Assembly: GCA_021442155.1 (NCBI GenBank)
Contig: CM038215.1
Coordinates: forward strand, 7,402,976-7,466,975
DNA length: 64,000 nucleotides
From: Cymbidium sinense
Taxonomy: Eukaryota > Streptophyta > Magnoliopsida > Asparagales > Orchidaceae
Direction of reading: 5' to 3'
In this document: positions 1-10,477 of the stretch, one piece after another
How positions within the stretch are numbered: position 1 is the stretch's first letter
How the letters are laid out: the number at the start of each line of letters is the position of its first letter
Notes under the pieces: generated by a model
The model's database searches: none
What the model saw: only the letters and a program-made list of their open reading frames with translations
What the model was told of the DNA's origin: nothing
Position numbers and translations under genes: made by a program

Positions 1-2944
1 AAAATAAATGTTCATTTTCAACCAAATTTTATAGTTTTGCTTAAAGTGATTCATTTTAAGGTGTAATGTAAGATAAATTGAAGGTTGAGATAGAAAGAAT
101 TTGGCCAAATTCATGGCACACACCAAGAACAACACCAAAATTATGCTATTTTGCACCATTTCTAATAGAAAAATAACAATTTTACATCCAAAATGAACAT
201 TATTCATATTTTGAGAAAATTTTGTTATTTATTTATTTATTTTAAGTGATTCTAATGAGGTGTAATGTTAGATAATATATTATATTATAGAAAATTATAA
301 TATAACATCATATATTATAATATAATATAGTGTGTTAATTCACACTTTAATATGTTTAGCATGATATTGTATAGTTAGTTTGAGCTTGCACCATCACAAA
401 TCATAAAATGTTGATTACAATGTTAAGATGATGTAATTTGAATGAATACATTATTAGGCTTTTGGTTGAAGTATTAAAGGTGTGCATAAGAGAAGAAATA
501 AGATTTGATGAGAATTCCATGTCAAGGACATGGAGGGAGATCTAGGGATCACACATGCATTGGAAATGACATGTTAGGGTCTCGAGGGCATAGAAGAAAA
601 TATGCTGGGGATAAGGTTTGAGTTTGATTTGATTTGTGGAAAGAAGTTCTATTAGGGATAAGAATCTATAATCCACCTGGGATTAAGATCGAATCAACTT
701 TAATTTATTTAATTTTAATTTATGTGGGCATATCTTTAGATATGTGCTTGAGTCCTTGGGATGGGTATATGAACCTTCCACTAGGAAGCGAGTTGGCTAT
801 CCATTAGGGATTGGGATTTGAGTTTGATTTCATCAATTTGTTTGGAGATGTATCCACTGGGGATAAGAGTTTGGTTGGATTTCTTTGATTTAGACTATAC
901 TAGGGGAGTTGGTTTAATTTGGCTCCACTGGGGAAGTTGGTTTTGAATTTGATTTGTTTGCTTAACTTGTTGATATTTGATTTAGGGTTCCATTAGGGAG
1001 AAGAGTGTGATTTAACTCCACTAGGGAAAACCAGAATGGGTTTAATTTAATCTGAGTTAATGTATGGATCGTGTAGGTGTGCGATGGACCCATTGAGAAG
1101 CGGTTATACCAGCCTTGACCTACCATAGGTTTACAAATCCAAAGGGATAGTCTACCGATTGTGGGGTAAAGCTAGCCAACTTAAGGGGTTGCCTTTCAAT
1201 GTGCAGCGGCTATGCTAGGAAGAAGGCGTAGCACACCTACATCTTCCAAACCGAGGAACAACCAATGGGGTGACCTGTTAGATGCACAACAAATCAAACC
1301 TAACCTTGGGAGACTATTGAATATGCCCTAGGGACTTATGTGAACTCAAAAGTAGTGAAGATTTTATCTTAATTTCATGTGATTTGATATGGTTTGTTTG
1401 GCTTAGTTTGATTTCAAATTGAGGGCATATCCGCTGGGGATGTGAGCTCAGTCAAATTTGATAGATTTAATTTATGGACCATGTTGGTGTGCGATGGACC
1501 CACTAAGAAGGGGCTATATCAAACTTGTCCTATCTCAGATTTATAAATCCAAAGGGATAGCCTACTGGCCGTGGGGTAGAGCTAGCCAACCTTAGGGGTT
1601 GCCTTTCAATGTGCGTGCTAGGAAGAATAGTAGACTTACATCTTCTAAATTAAGGAACAACTTGGGGTGACCTATTGGTAGCACATAAATTGGCGACTTA
1701 GAGGCATTGGGACTTATATCAACTCAAGAGTAGTGATTCTAGGGGGTTTTTCACAGCCTAAGATAAGATACTTTCTTAGGAAATAGTACCACTAGGGGTG
1801 TCCTCCTAATCCACAAGTGAATATATATTTTGTTTATATAATTTTGTGAACCTTGTTGGTGTGTGAGGGACCACTGAAAAGGGCCTATCTTGGCTTTGAA
1901 CTATCTCAGATTTATTGGACTTAGGGAGAATCAACACATCCATAGGATAGAATCTCTAACCACAGGGGTGGTTACTAGGAAAGGCTCCAAGCGATAGTAA
2001 CACAGGTAGTGTCTAAATGGGGGTCATAAAGCACGTGATCCAAATATAATACCACAAGGGAGGTCTGCTAGGGCATTATCTGAGCCACGGAAAGAAAGCC
2101 TATAGGTGTAAGGTGGCCAACTCAAGGAGAAAGTAATAGACTTAAATTTGCTATGAGTGGTGTATCTTGAGGTGTGAGAACCAACCAACCTAAGGTGTAT
2201 GTAGCATGAGTGGTGTATCCATCATCATAGTGAGAGCCAAGAAACTTAAGGTGCTTGTTGGTGTGCAACAATCAACCTCAAAATAAAGTGGGTAGGCGTA
2301 CAACTTTTCAAGCGAAACTGATCATCGGGATAGTCTATCATTAGCAGGATAGATATTATATGACCTTGAGTGACTACTTGTGGGGCACCCGGACTTGAAG
2401 TAGTCAGAGGAAAGGACAGCTAGGGGACTTATCCTAAACCTCAAATATACTCAACAGTTAGTGCACAAAGGCTAATCAAGAAGAAAGCGTGGCTCACATC
2501 CTCTTAAATGAAGCCAACATGAGGTAGCTTACGGCCAAAAACCAAACTAACAAGGTGCTCATGTGCGGTGGCCAAGTAAGGAAGGAAAGCATAGCACTTA
2601 CATCCTCCAAAGCAAGAAGACCACTAGGGTGACACACTAGCAGGTAGCATGTCGACCACCTAGAGCGACTCTTGAGTGAGTGCTGGGCGTTATATTAACT
2701 TTAGTATCCCAAGATAAAAGATATGTTTGTTTTCTATGTTTGTGTGTAGTTTATGTTTGTGTTATGATGAAGGATAGGATGCTCGGGTTCTTTACACCTA
2801 CCCTAAACACATCATGGCGATTCACAAGAATACTTTCATGGAAGAGATTGAATTCAAAATGGAATTTTCATTGATGATAATTATTTTTAAACATGATTTA
2901 TAATATTTTTTAAGTAGAGCCCATAGATTAGAAGCTTTGGGCAC
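1..2944 (-). repeat. LTR-like non-coding part of gypsy A
   Basis: Non-coding region downstream of integrase on the minus strand, collinear with 37096-40245 of copy B. It carries many short phrases built on 'ccactaggga' and 'ccactgggga' and a pair of about 0.4-kb internal repeats. The right edge is placed at 2944 because the minus strand there reads a purine run (aagggagag) followed by TGCCC, as expected for a polypurine tract abutting an LTR start. That edge is an inference. The left end is outside the window, so no complete LTR pair was seen. Confidence 0.5.
1076..1700. repeat. Imperfect internal tandem repeat in gypsy A LTR-like region
   Basis: The block at about 1076-1290 (starting gtgtgcgatggacccat, with 'aaatccaaagggatag', 'gagctagccaac'-like and 'ggttgcctttcaatgtgc' phrases) recurs at about 1488-1690 with the same order of phrases. 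A weaker third start lies near 1857. Copy B shows the same arrangement at about 38310-38520, 38703-38935 and 39120, so the duplication predates the split of A and B. Confidence 0.7.
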
Positions 2945-2949
2945 TCTCC

Positions 2950-4000
2950 CTTATGATTAATAAGCTAATAAGGTCCTCCTTGGTAGGCCTTCTCTATGGC
3001 AAAAGGGCCTTCCCATGTGGGTTCAAACTTGCCTCCCATCTTACGTCTCATAATAACCGGTCTCCTTAGAACTAAAATAAGCTCTCCTACTTGAAAAGGT
3101 CTAAGACAGACCAACTTGTTGTGAGCTTGAACCATTTTAGCTTTGTACAACTCAAGGTTTTGGCATGCCCAGCATCTCTCCTCAAACCTTGAGCTCTTCT
3201 AAACAACTTGGCATTACTCTATTGTGATCTTGCTTGCCACTATCCTTGATGGGAGTTGGACTTTTAATGGTAGAATGGCTTGGACCATACACTAAGAGAA
3301 AGGAGAAGAATGAGTTGAGTTCTATGTAGTGTGGTTGGCCCAGGCTTCAACTATTCATGCCACTATCACTTGTTGTTGTCAGTGTCTTCTTTAGTATTTG
3401 GATGAGTTTTTTGTTGAAGACTTTCTAAGCTATTTTCCTCTAGTTGATGGTAGAATATCTCCAATCTATGTTGTCTCTAGGAAAAGTTGTTGATCTCTCT
3501 TGAATATGTACCATTATCAAATATAATTCATCGAGGCACTCTAACCTATATATGATATGGTTCTAAAAATTGGAGCACATCTTTGACCTCTCTAGCGCCT
3601 TTGCCTAGTTGGAAAAGTAGTTAGTAGTAGCTAAGATGAATCGATGACCCTTGGAAGAAGGAGGATCAATCAGACCCACTATATTGGTACCCCAACACTC
3701 GAATGGACATGAGGGCAATGTAGGATGTAGAATATTGGGTGGTTGGTGTAGGACCACACCATGTATTTGACATTGGTGGCCTTACCTTGCCATATCCATG
3801 TAATATTTGAACATCGAAGATTAGTAGTATCCTTGTTTCTTGATCTTGGCTTTCATCTTTGGACTAGATTAGTTGGCTCCACATCATCTTGAGTGTACTT
3901 TCATGATCTTATGGGCTTCATGATTGTCTAACAATGTAACCACATATGATCGAAAGACTGTCGATACAAGACACCATCCATAAGTGTAGGAAAGTGCTCT
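2950..4000 (-). pseudogene. Integrase remnant, gypsy A
   Basis: The minus strand at 2965-3150 is open for 61 codons and reads like the integrase C-terminal region of plant gypsy elements: AHNKLV, FQVGELILVLR, GGKFEPTWEGPF and AYQGG. Decayed core sequence follows up to about 3800, where copy B retains clearer zinc-binding and core motifs. Integrase would insert the cDNA into the host genome. This copy is broken by frameshifts and stops, so it is a fossil. Confidence 0.8.
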
Positions 4001-4076
4001 CTACTTCATCGATGGGCTTGGGACTTCTCTTGAGGTAGTTTGCCTTTATTTAGGTAATCGAATGGTTGCCTCCAAT

Positions 4077-4592
4077 CTAACTCCTCATCCTTTTGGCAAT
4101 GGCACCTCCCTTCAAGAGAGTACTTTTGATGAGTTCAATATCAATAAGGGATAAGACTTGTCTATTTTGGACCTTTATTGATAAGGACTCATCCTCGGAA
4201 ATTCCTTGAAGCTTGGCTAAAGTATACACTATGATGTTCTCTCCTCGAGGAATCTTATAAATGGTAACCTCTGAGATTTGGGCCAACAACTCCATGGTGT
4301 ACTTGTGGTAGTGATGGAGCTTGGGCTTTATAACCTTATAGGACCTAGTGATTTGGTTGATAATTAGCTGAGAATCCCCAAAGATGTTGATGTTCTGGAT
4401 GCTTATAGTAATGGATAACATCAGACCTACAATTAGAGCCTCATATTCAGCTTCGTTATTATTGCAAGGATTGGACAGATGATATGACAATCTCATCACA
4501 TCAGTCGAGTTAAGAACTATTCTACCCTTACCTTTCCTGGAATAGTAGATTATGGTTTTCTCCTCTTTGAGAGGAAGCCCATCAAAGTACAT
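4077..4592 (-). pseudogene. Additional RNase H domain, gypsy A
   Basis: A 171-codon minus-strand open stretch with the layout of the second RNase H of Tat/Ogre elements: MYFDG near the start (first catalytic Asp), NNEAEYEALI (Glu), FGDSQLI (Asp), then HHYHKYTMELL and IPRGEN. In these elements the domain lies between the RT-linked RNase H and integrase and removes RNA from the RNA/DNA hybrid. It is the best preserved coding piece of copy A, and the homologous piece of B lies at about 41581-41900. The residues after IPRGEN are less conserved and the polyprotein around it is broken. Confidence 0.85.
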
Positions 4593-4609
4593 CTCCGGTG
4601 GTGAATGCT

Positions 4610-5453
4610 AGTATCCCTAAGTTCATGATTTGTTCATCGGAGATCATCACTGAGTCGAAAAGTGTGTTGCAAAGAAATTCACTAGTGCTTGTCCTTTCAC
4701 CGCACAAAGGGATACGAAGGTAATATCAAATTGTGAGGGGATCAAGGATCATCATTCCAATTATTAGGATAGTGTCGGTCATGTCATGAGGTACTGTAGT
4801 GGATTGACACTAGAGATTAAGTTCACTTTATGAGGAAGCATGTAGTGCTGTAACTTTTGGGATGCAAAGATTAAAGCTAAGAAATACTTCTCAATGGTTG
4901 GATAATTAGCCTCAGTAGGGATTAGGCATGGTTGAGGTAGTAGAGTGCATTTTCCTTCCCTTCATCATGGAGTTGTAACAGTAGTGTAAGTATGGCGGCT
5001 TGCGGGATAAGAGCTGCAGATCATCAACTATGCTTGATGTCTTCGAAGGCATGCTCACACTCGTCATCCCACTTGAACTTGGTGGCCTTTTTGACAAGTG
5101 TTGAGAATGGCTGACATCTTCCCGATAGGTTGGATATAAATCATCTTAGATACATCAACCACCCTTGAAATGATCTGAGTTGAGTTAAACTTTTAGGGGG
5201 TAGAATTTCTAATATGGCCTTGATCTTCTTCGGATCAATTTTGATTCCTGGTATCAAACAAAAAACCCCAGGAATCCCCTTGAAGCCACTCCCAATGCAC
5301 ACTTCAGGGGGTTCATTTTGAGGTTAAATTGTCTTAACTATTCAAAAATTACTCTCAAGTCAAAGAGATGGTCTTCCTTTTTTATACTTTTTACAATGAG
5401 ATCATCGACATAGCACTCAACTTGATTATGAATGAGGTCATCAAAGATTTGAG
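4610..5453 (-). pseudogene. RT palm/thumb and RT-linked RNase H remnant, gypsy A
   Basis: The minus-strand equivalent of YVDD lies at 5401-5412 and is intact. The following sequence is collinear with the better preserved copy B at 42077-42790, which encodes the thumb and the RNase H phrases NDEGKENALYYL and HCLALIFA. The reading frame is broken repeatedly. The domain is cut about 40 bases beyond YVDD by satellite, so the RT fingers, protease and gag are missing. Confidence 0.8.
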
Positions 5454-6695
5454 TTTAAAATAAAATAAAAATCTAAACTTAAACCTAAACCTAAACTAAA
5501 AATAAAATAAAATAATCTAATAAAAATAAATTAAAATAAATTAAATAAAAACCAAAACTAAACTAAAAGTAAAATAAACCTAAGAATAAAAAACTTAAAT
5601 AAAATAAAAATTAAACGTAAAATAAAAAGAAAATAAACCTAAAATAAAAACCAAATAAAAACTTAAACCTAAAAAATAAACCTAAAAATAAAACATAAAA
5701 ATAAATAAAAATTATAACTAAACCCTAAACTAAAAAAAAACCTAAACCTAAAATGAAATTAAAATAAACAAAATAAAATAAACCTAAACCTAAACTAAAA
5801 TAAACTAAAATAAAATAAATAAAACCTAAACCTAAACCTAAACTAAATAATATAAAATAAACTAAAATAAACTTAAACCTAAACTAAACAATAAAACATA
5901 AAAATAAACATAAAATAAAAACCTAAAACCTAAACCTAAAAAAAATAAAATAAAAACCTAAACCTAAACCTAAAAATAAATAATAAAACCAAAACCTAAA
6001 AAATAAAATAAAAAGAAAACTCAACTAAAAATAAACCTAAACCAAAACCTAAACCTAAAATATTAACTAAAATGAAAAACCTAAACTAAAATAAATAAAC
6101 TAAACTAAATAAAAAAAAAACCTAAAATAATATAAAATAAAATAAACTAAAATAAATAAAAAATAAACTAATTAAACAAAATAAAGCTAAACATACCAAT
6201 TTACTTAATTAAAAAACACTAAACCCTAAATCCTAAATCCTAAACCCTAAACCCTAAACCTAAACCCTAAACCTACAACCTTAAACCCTAAGCCCTAAAC
6301 CTAAACCCTAAAAAACCCTAAACCCTAAACTAAATAAACCTAAACCTATTTACTTTATTTAAAAAAAAACCTAAACCCTAAATCCTAAACCCTAAACCCT
6401 AAACCCTAAACACTAAAATGAAACTCTAAACACTAAACCCTAAACCTTAATCCTTAACCTTAAACCCTAAAAGCATAAACCCTAAAACCTTAAACCCAAA
6501 ACCCTAAGCCCTACACCCTGAACCCTAAACCCTAAACCCTAAACCTTAACCCTAAATCATAAACACTAAACCCAAACCCTAAACCCTAAACCCTAAACCC
6601 TACAGTCCAAACCTTAAACCCAATCCTAAAGTAACTAAATAAAATAAAAAGTTAACATAATAAACCTAAACCTAAACCTAAACCTAAACCCTAAG
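5454..6695 (+). repeat. Degenerate telomere-like satellite block 1
   Basis: The left 0.7 kb is dominated by AAATAAA, CTAAA and CCTAAA words. From about 6220 to 6620 the full heptamer CCCTAAA dominates, with runs of three or more exact copies (for example 6232-6262). A linker motif (accaatttacttaatt, 6195-6210) separates the two textures. C-rich strand is + throughout. No coding capacity was seen. Confidence 0.93.
6195..6210 (+). repeat. Satellite linker motif, copy near GRP 1
   Basis: Short non-telomeric motif (accaatttacttaatt) lying between an AATAAA-rich block and a CCCTAAA block. Near-identical versions occupy the same place in most satellite units of this window. Confidence 0.75.
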
Positions 6696-7177
6696 AATGG
6701 GCATGACTTTGATGGTAGGAACATCAACGTCAACTAAGCTCAGTCTAGCTCTAGCGGTGGAGGTAGAGGTGGAGGCAGCAATTAACGTAGTGGTGGTGGG
6801 GGTTCTAGAGGTGCTTATGGATATGGAGGTGGTGGTCGGAGAAATGGTGGTTATGGAGGCCGGAGAAGCGATGGAGGTTACTACCATGGTGGTGGCGGAG
6901 GGAGATATCGAGGATATGATGTTGAATCCTGCTACTCAAGAGGCCAAAGTGGTTATGATGGAAACTAGAGAAACTAAAGAACGGTCGATCCGATTTGCTT
7001 CTTATGAAACTGTGTCTTTAGAGTAGAGACGGTTCTAGTAATCTAAGGTTTTCAATTTATCTATGCATGCTCATTTTTATCTATGTCGTCACTGGTGTCT
7101 TAGAAAACTTGGTGTGTTACTTGGTTAATGAAATCAAAAAGAAGAAATGTTGAATATGAATATGTTCTTTGTTAAAA
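6696..7177 (+). pseudogene. GRP 3'-end pseudogene copy 1
   Basis: 5'-truncated copy of a glycine-rich RNA-binding protein gene. From 6696 the frame reads the end of the RRM (NGHDFDGRNINVN), then stop, AQSSSSGGGRGGG, a Gly/Tyr/Arg-rich tail (GYGGGGRRNGGYGG, RSDGGYYHGGGGG) and the C-terminus YSRGQSGYDGN before a stop at 6966-6968. There are no frameshifts over 90 codons, only internal stops at 6735-6737 and 6783-6785. About 210 bp of 3'UTR follow, including 'acttggtgtgttacttggtt', ending in a short A-run. In plants GRPs bind RNA and act in splicing, export and cold responses. This piece lacks the RNP1/RNP2 half of the RRM and has no start codon, so it is non-functional. It is the most frame-preserved copy. 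Confidence 0.87.
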
Positions 7178-8837
7178 TAAACCCAATACTTGAGCCTAGA
7201 CATAAAACCTAAACCCTAAACCCTAAAAACCCAAAACCCAAAACCCTAAACCATTAAAACACTAAACCCTAAACCCTAAACCCTAAAACCCTAAACCCTA
7301 AAACCATAAACCTAAAACCTAAACCTAAACCCAAAACCAAAACCCAAAACCCAAACCCTAAACCTAAACCCTAAACCCTAAACCCAAAACCCTAAACCCT
7401 AAAAAAGAAAAACCTAAACCTAAACTATATAAACCTAAAAATAAAATAAAAAACCTAAACCAAAATAAAATAAAATAATAAAATAAAATAAAACCTAAAC
7501 CTAAACCTAAACCAAAAAACTTAAAAGAAATAAAATAAAAAATAAAACATAACTAAAATAAAATATGGAAAAACTAAACTAAAGTAAAAAATAAAAACCT
7601 TAAAATAAATCTTAAATAAAATAAAATAAAAACTAAATAAAAAACTAAACCTAAAAAATAAACCTAAAAATAAAATCAAAAATAAATAAAAAATAAAACC
7701 TAAACCCTAAACTAAAAAAAAAACCTAAACCTAAACCTAAACTAAAATAAACTAAACTAAAATAACTAAAACCTAAACCCTAAATAAAATAAAATAAACT
7801 AAAAATAAACCTAAACCTAAACTAAAAAAATAATACCTAAAATTAAAACCTAAAACCTAGACCTAAAAAAATAAAATAAAAACCTAAACCTAAACCTACA
7901 AATAAAAAATAAAAACTGAAAAAATAAAACCTAAAAATAAACCTAAAATAAAAACCTAAAAACTAAACCCTAAACCCTAAACCTTAAAAAGCTAAAAATA
8001 TAAAACTAAGCTAAATAAAACCAAAAATAAAATAAATAAAAAAACTTAAAAAAAAATTAAATGAACAAATAAAATAAAATAAAAACATAAATTAAAACCC
8101 AAACCTAAACCTAAAAGAAAATAAAAGAAAAATAAAATGAAACTAAAATAAAATAATTAAAACCTAAACTAAACTAAAAAAATTAAAAACCTAAATAAAA
8201 TAAAATAAACCTAAGATAAAATAAAGTAAACCTAAAATAAAATAAAATAAAACTAATAAAAAAACCTAAACCTAAAAAAATAAACTAAAAATAAAACCTA
8301 GACCTAAAATAAAAATAAAATAAGCCTAAACCTAAACTAACATAAACTAAACTAAAATAAATAAAACCTAAACCTAAACCTAAAATAAACTAAACCTAAA
8401 CTAAAACTAAATAAAATATAATAAACTAAAAATAAACCTAAACGTAAACTAAAAAAGAATACCTAAAAATAAACCTAAAATAAAAACCTAAAACCTAAAC
8501 CCAAAAAATAAAATAAAAGCCTAAACCTAAACCTAAAAATAAAAAAAAAACCTAGACCTAAAAAAATAAGATAAAAATAAAACTAAACTAAAAAATAAAC
8601 ATAAACCTAAACCTAAACCAAAATAAAAAAACTAAAATAAATAAACTAAACTAAGTAAAAATAAAAATTAACCTAAATAAAAAAAATAATATAATCTAAA
8701 ATAAATAAAAAATTAACTAAATAAACCTTATCCTACCAGTTTACTTAATTTAAAAAAATAAAATAATAAAAACAAATATAAATAAATAAAAAACCCTAAA
8801 CCCTAAATCTACAACCCTAAACTCTAAACCCTTAACC
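7178..8837 (+). repeat. Degenerate telomere-like satellite block 2
   Basis: CCCTAAA and CCCAAAA words at 7200-7400, then about 1.3 kb of CCTAAA, CTAAA and AAATAAA words, then the linker motif (ccagtttacttaattt, 8736-8751) and a short CCCTAAA block leading into LINE-1. The order repeats that of block 1. No gene is visible. Confidence 0.92.
8736..8751 (+). repeat. Satellite linker motif, copy before LINE-1
   Basis: ccagtttacttaattt between the AATAAA-rich block and a CCCTAAA block. It lies about 2.54 kb after the previous copy, a spacing that includes one GRP segment. Confidence 0.75.
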
Positions 8838-9001
8838 CATAACCCTCCTCCCCCAAGTGCTCTCTCATTCTCTAGTGATTTTTGAATCCCTCTTGGTGGC
8901 ATAACCCCGACTGGGTATTTTTGTGGGTTTGGCTTCAATTTTGACCGATTTCAAAGGCTTGAACAACATTTGACTATTTACGAGATGTTTTGTCATTGAC
9001 C

Positions 9002-10477
9002 ATGGCTATGGTGAGTTCGATTCATTGTGCTCCACCTCAAGATATGGATGTTTTAGTTAGGGCATCTGACATTTTGAGGATTGGCGGCCCTAAGCATCTT
9101 CTTATAAATCTTTTAAGGGAAGTGCTCTGCAAGACTTTCTCCCTATTGATTGGTTAATCTCATTTTGACATCTTTTTGAGGTTTCCATAATGTATTCTCG
9201 ATGTGGATGTTGAAAAGTTGACAAAACCCTTTGAATTTTCTCTTGTTTGTAAATTTGCTTTCCATCTCAATTTGGATAAGATCCTCTTTTTCCATAATCT
9301 CAAGCTTATGTGCCTTCTAGATTGGTCTTATTGACCATCGGCATATCGATTAAACTTTCTAATGATCCGGATTATTCATGTGTTTTATCGCATCATTCTT
9401 ATTTCATCTTTAATTCAAAAGTCTTTGCTAAAGTGGCCACCCCTTTTGACATTAAGGAGGAATCTCGTATTATCCCTATGTGGTTATCTCTTCCTAATAT
9501 GTGTAGTCATTTTGTTACATATCATGTGCTTTTTTCATCGCTTTATTTTGTGGCCTTGCAACTCGACCAAGTGACTGAGCAATCTCACCCTTCTATGGCT
9601 GGATCATCGTGGAATTAGACATAACTAAAAAATACCCTAAGGAAGTTTGGATTGGCTAAAATATGTATTTGCAAAAGGTTGAATTGGAGAACCTTTCAAT
9701 TTTTTGTTCTATAAAATACAAAGTCATGACAATTCAAAATGTTTTATTCTCCATCCCCACTTAAAAAATGAATTCCTTAAGGAAAATGTTGCTCTACCCA
9801 TAAGCTAATTCCTACTTATGTTTAGAAATTGCCTCATCTAAGGATGGTATGAAGGCTATTGAGGTTGATTCCTTGGATATCGGGTTAATCTTGTTGAGCA
9901 TGTTTTGGCTTCTAATGTTGGTAGGGATTCGACCGATATTCAAAATGGGAAGGATGTTTTACCTCTAATTCCTTCTTTGAATTTAAATATTTCAAATGCA
10001 AAGAATAATAAGTTCTCTAAGTTATTAGAAAATGATTTTATTCTTGCCTCTATGCTAGCTTTGATTGATAAAAATAAAGCTTTTAATGAGGATTAAAATG
10101 ATGTTGAGCATGATGAAAACATTTTTGATCCACATTTTACTACTTGTGCTTTAAATGGCTCTAAATCATCACCATCTCTCATTTCTAATCTTGATATTCA
10201 TGTTAATCCTACTTTTTGACTAAATATGGATTTGGAAGAAGGTAAACTCCAAACACTTGGAGATTTCTCTAAATCTATGACCAATGTTACTAAATCTTAC
10301 TCAGATGATGACTCTAGGGGAAAAGAAAATGGTTTCCAAACTTATCATGCTAAAAAGAAAAAAATGTTAAAAATTTCCCTCCCAAATTGTCCAAAAACAC
10401 TAGATCTGCCACGACCTCTCACTCCTCTCTTAATTAACCTTTGCTTAACCCACCTTTTTTATTTTTCTTATGATTAA
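9002..10477 (+). pseudogene. LINE-1 ORF1 remnant (DUF4283-like)
   Basis: The probable start is ATG at 9002 (MAMVSSIHCAPPQDMDV), open for 48 codons. Frames then shift, but the order of phrases matches plant LINE ORF1/DUF4283 proteins: PFEFSLVCKF, a region with YRIILISS, then KWPPLL or ATPFDIKEESRIIPMWLSLPN in neighbouring frames, and RKFGLAK. A Ser/Asn/Lys-rich C-terminal half follows (9905-10477). ORF1 proteins coat the element RNA. The last frame ends at 10475-10477, where ATGATTAA overlaps the ORF2 start, an ORF1/ORF2 overlap of 8 bases. A zinc knuckle was not identified with confidence. Confidence 0.75.

Larger units (their letters stand above)
1..5453 (-). mobile_element. Ty3/gypsy (Tat/Ogre-like) remnant A
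   Basis: Decayed LTR retrotransposon read on the minus strand. From right to left the minus strand gives the RT palm with its YVDD box (5401-5412), RT-linked RNase H, a second plant-type RNase H, integrase and then a long non-coding LTR-like region that runs off the window start. This order (RT, RNase H, extra RNase H, integrase) is known for the Tat/Ogre lineage. The right edge is abrupt: retroelement sequence stops at about 5453 inside RT and A-rich satellite follows. The same family reappears as copy B (about 37096-42790) in the same orientation with many small indels between them. Stops and frameshifts are everywhere, so it is inactive. Confidence 0.88.

Noticed and set aside
6684..6887. 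Minus-strand 67-codon frame over GRP copy 1 (and similar minus-strand frames at 35306-35491 and 50414-50641)
   Set aside because: They are antisense shadows of the Gly-rich GRP sequence, rich in Thr/Ser because GGT repeats read backwards as ACC.
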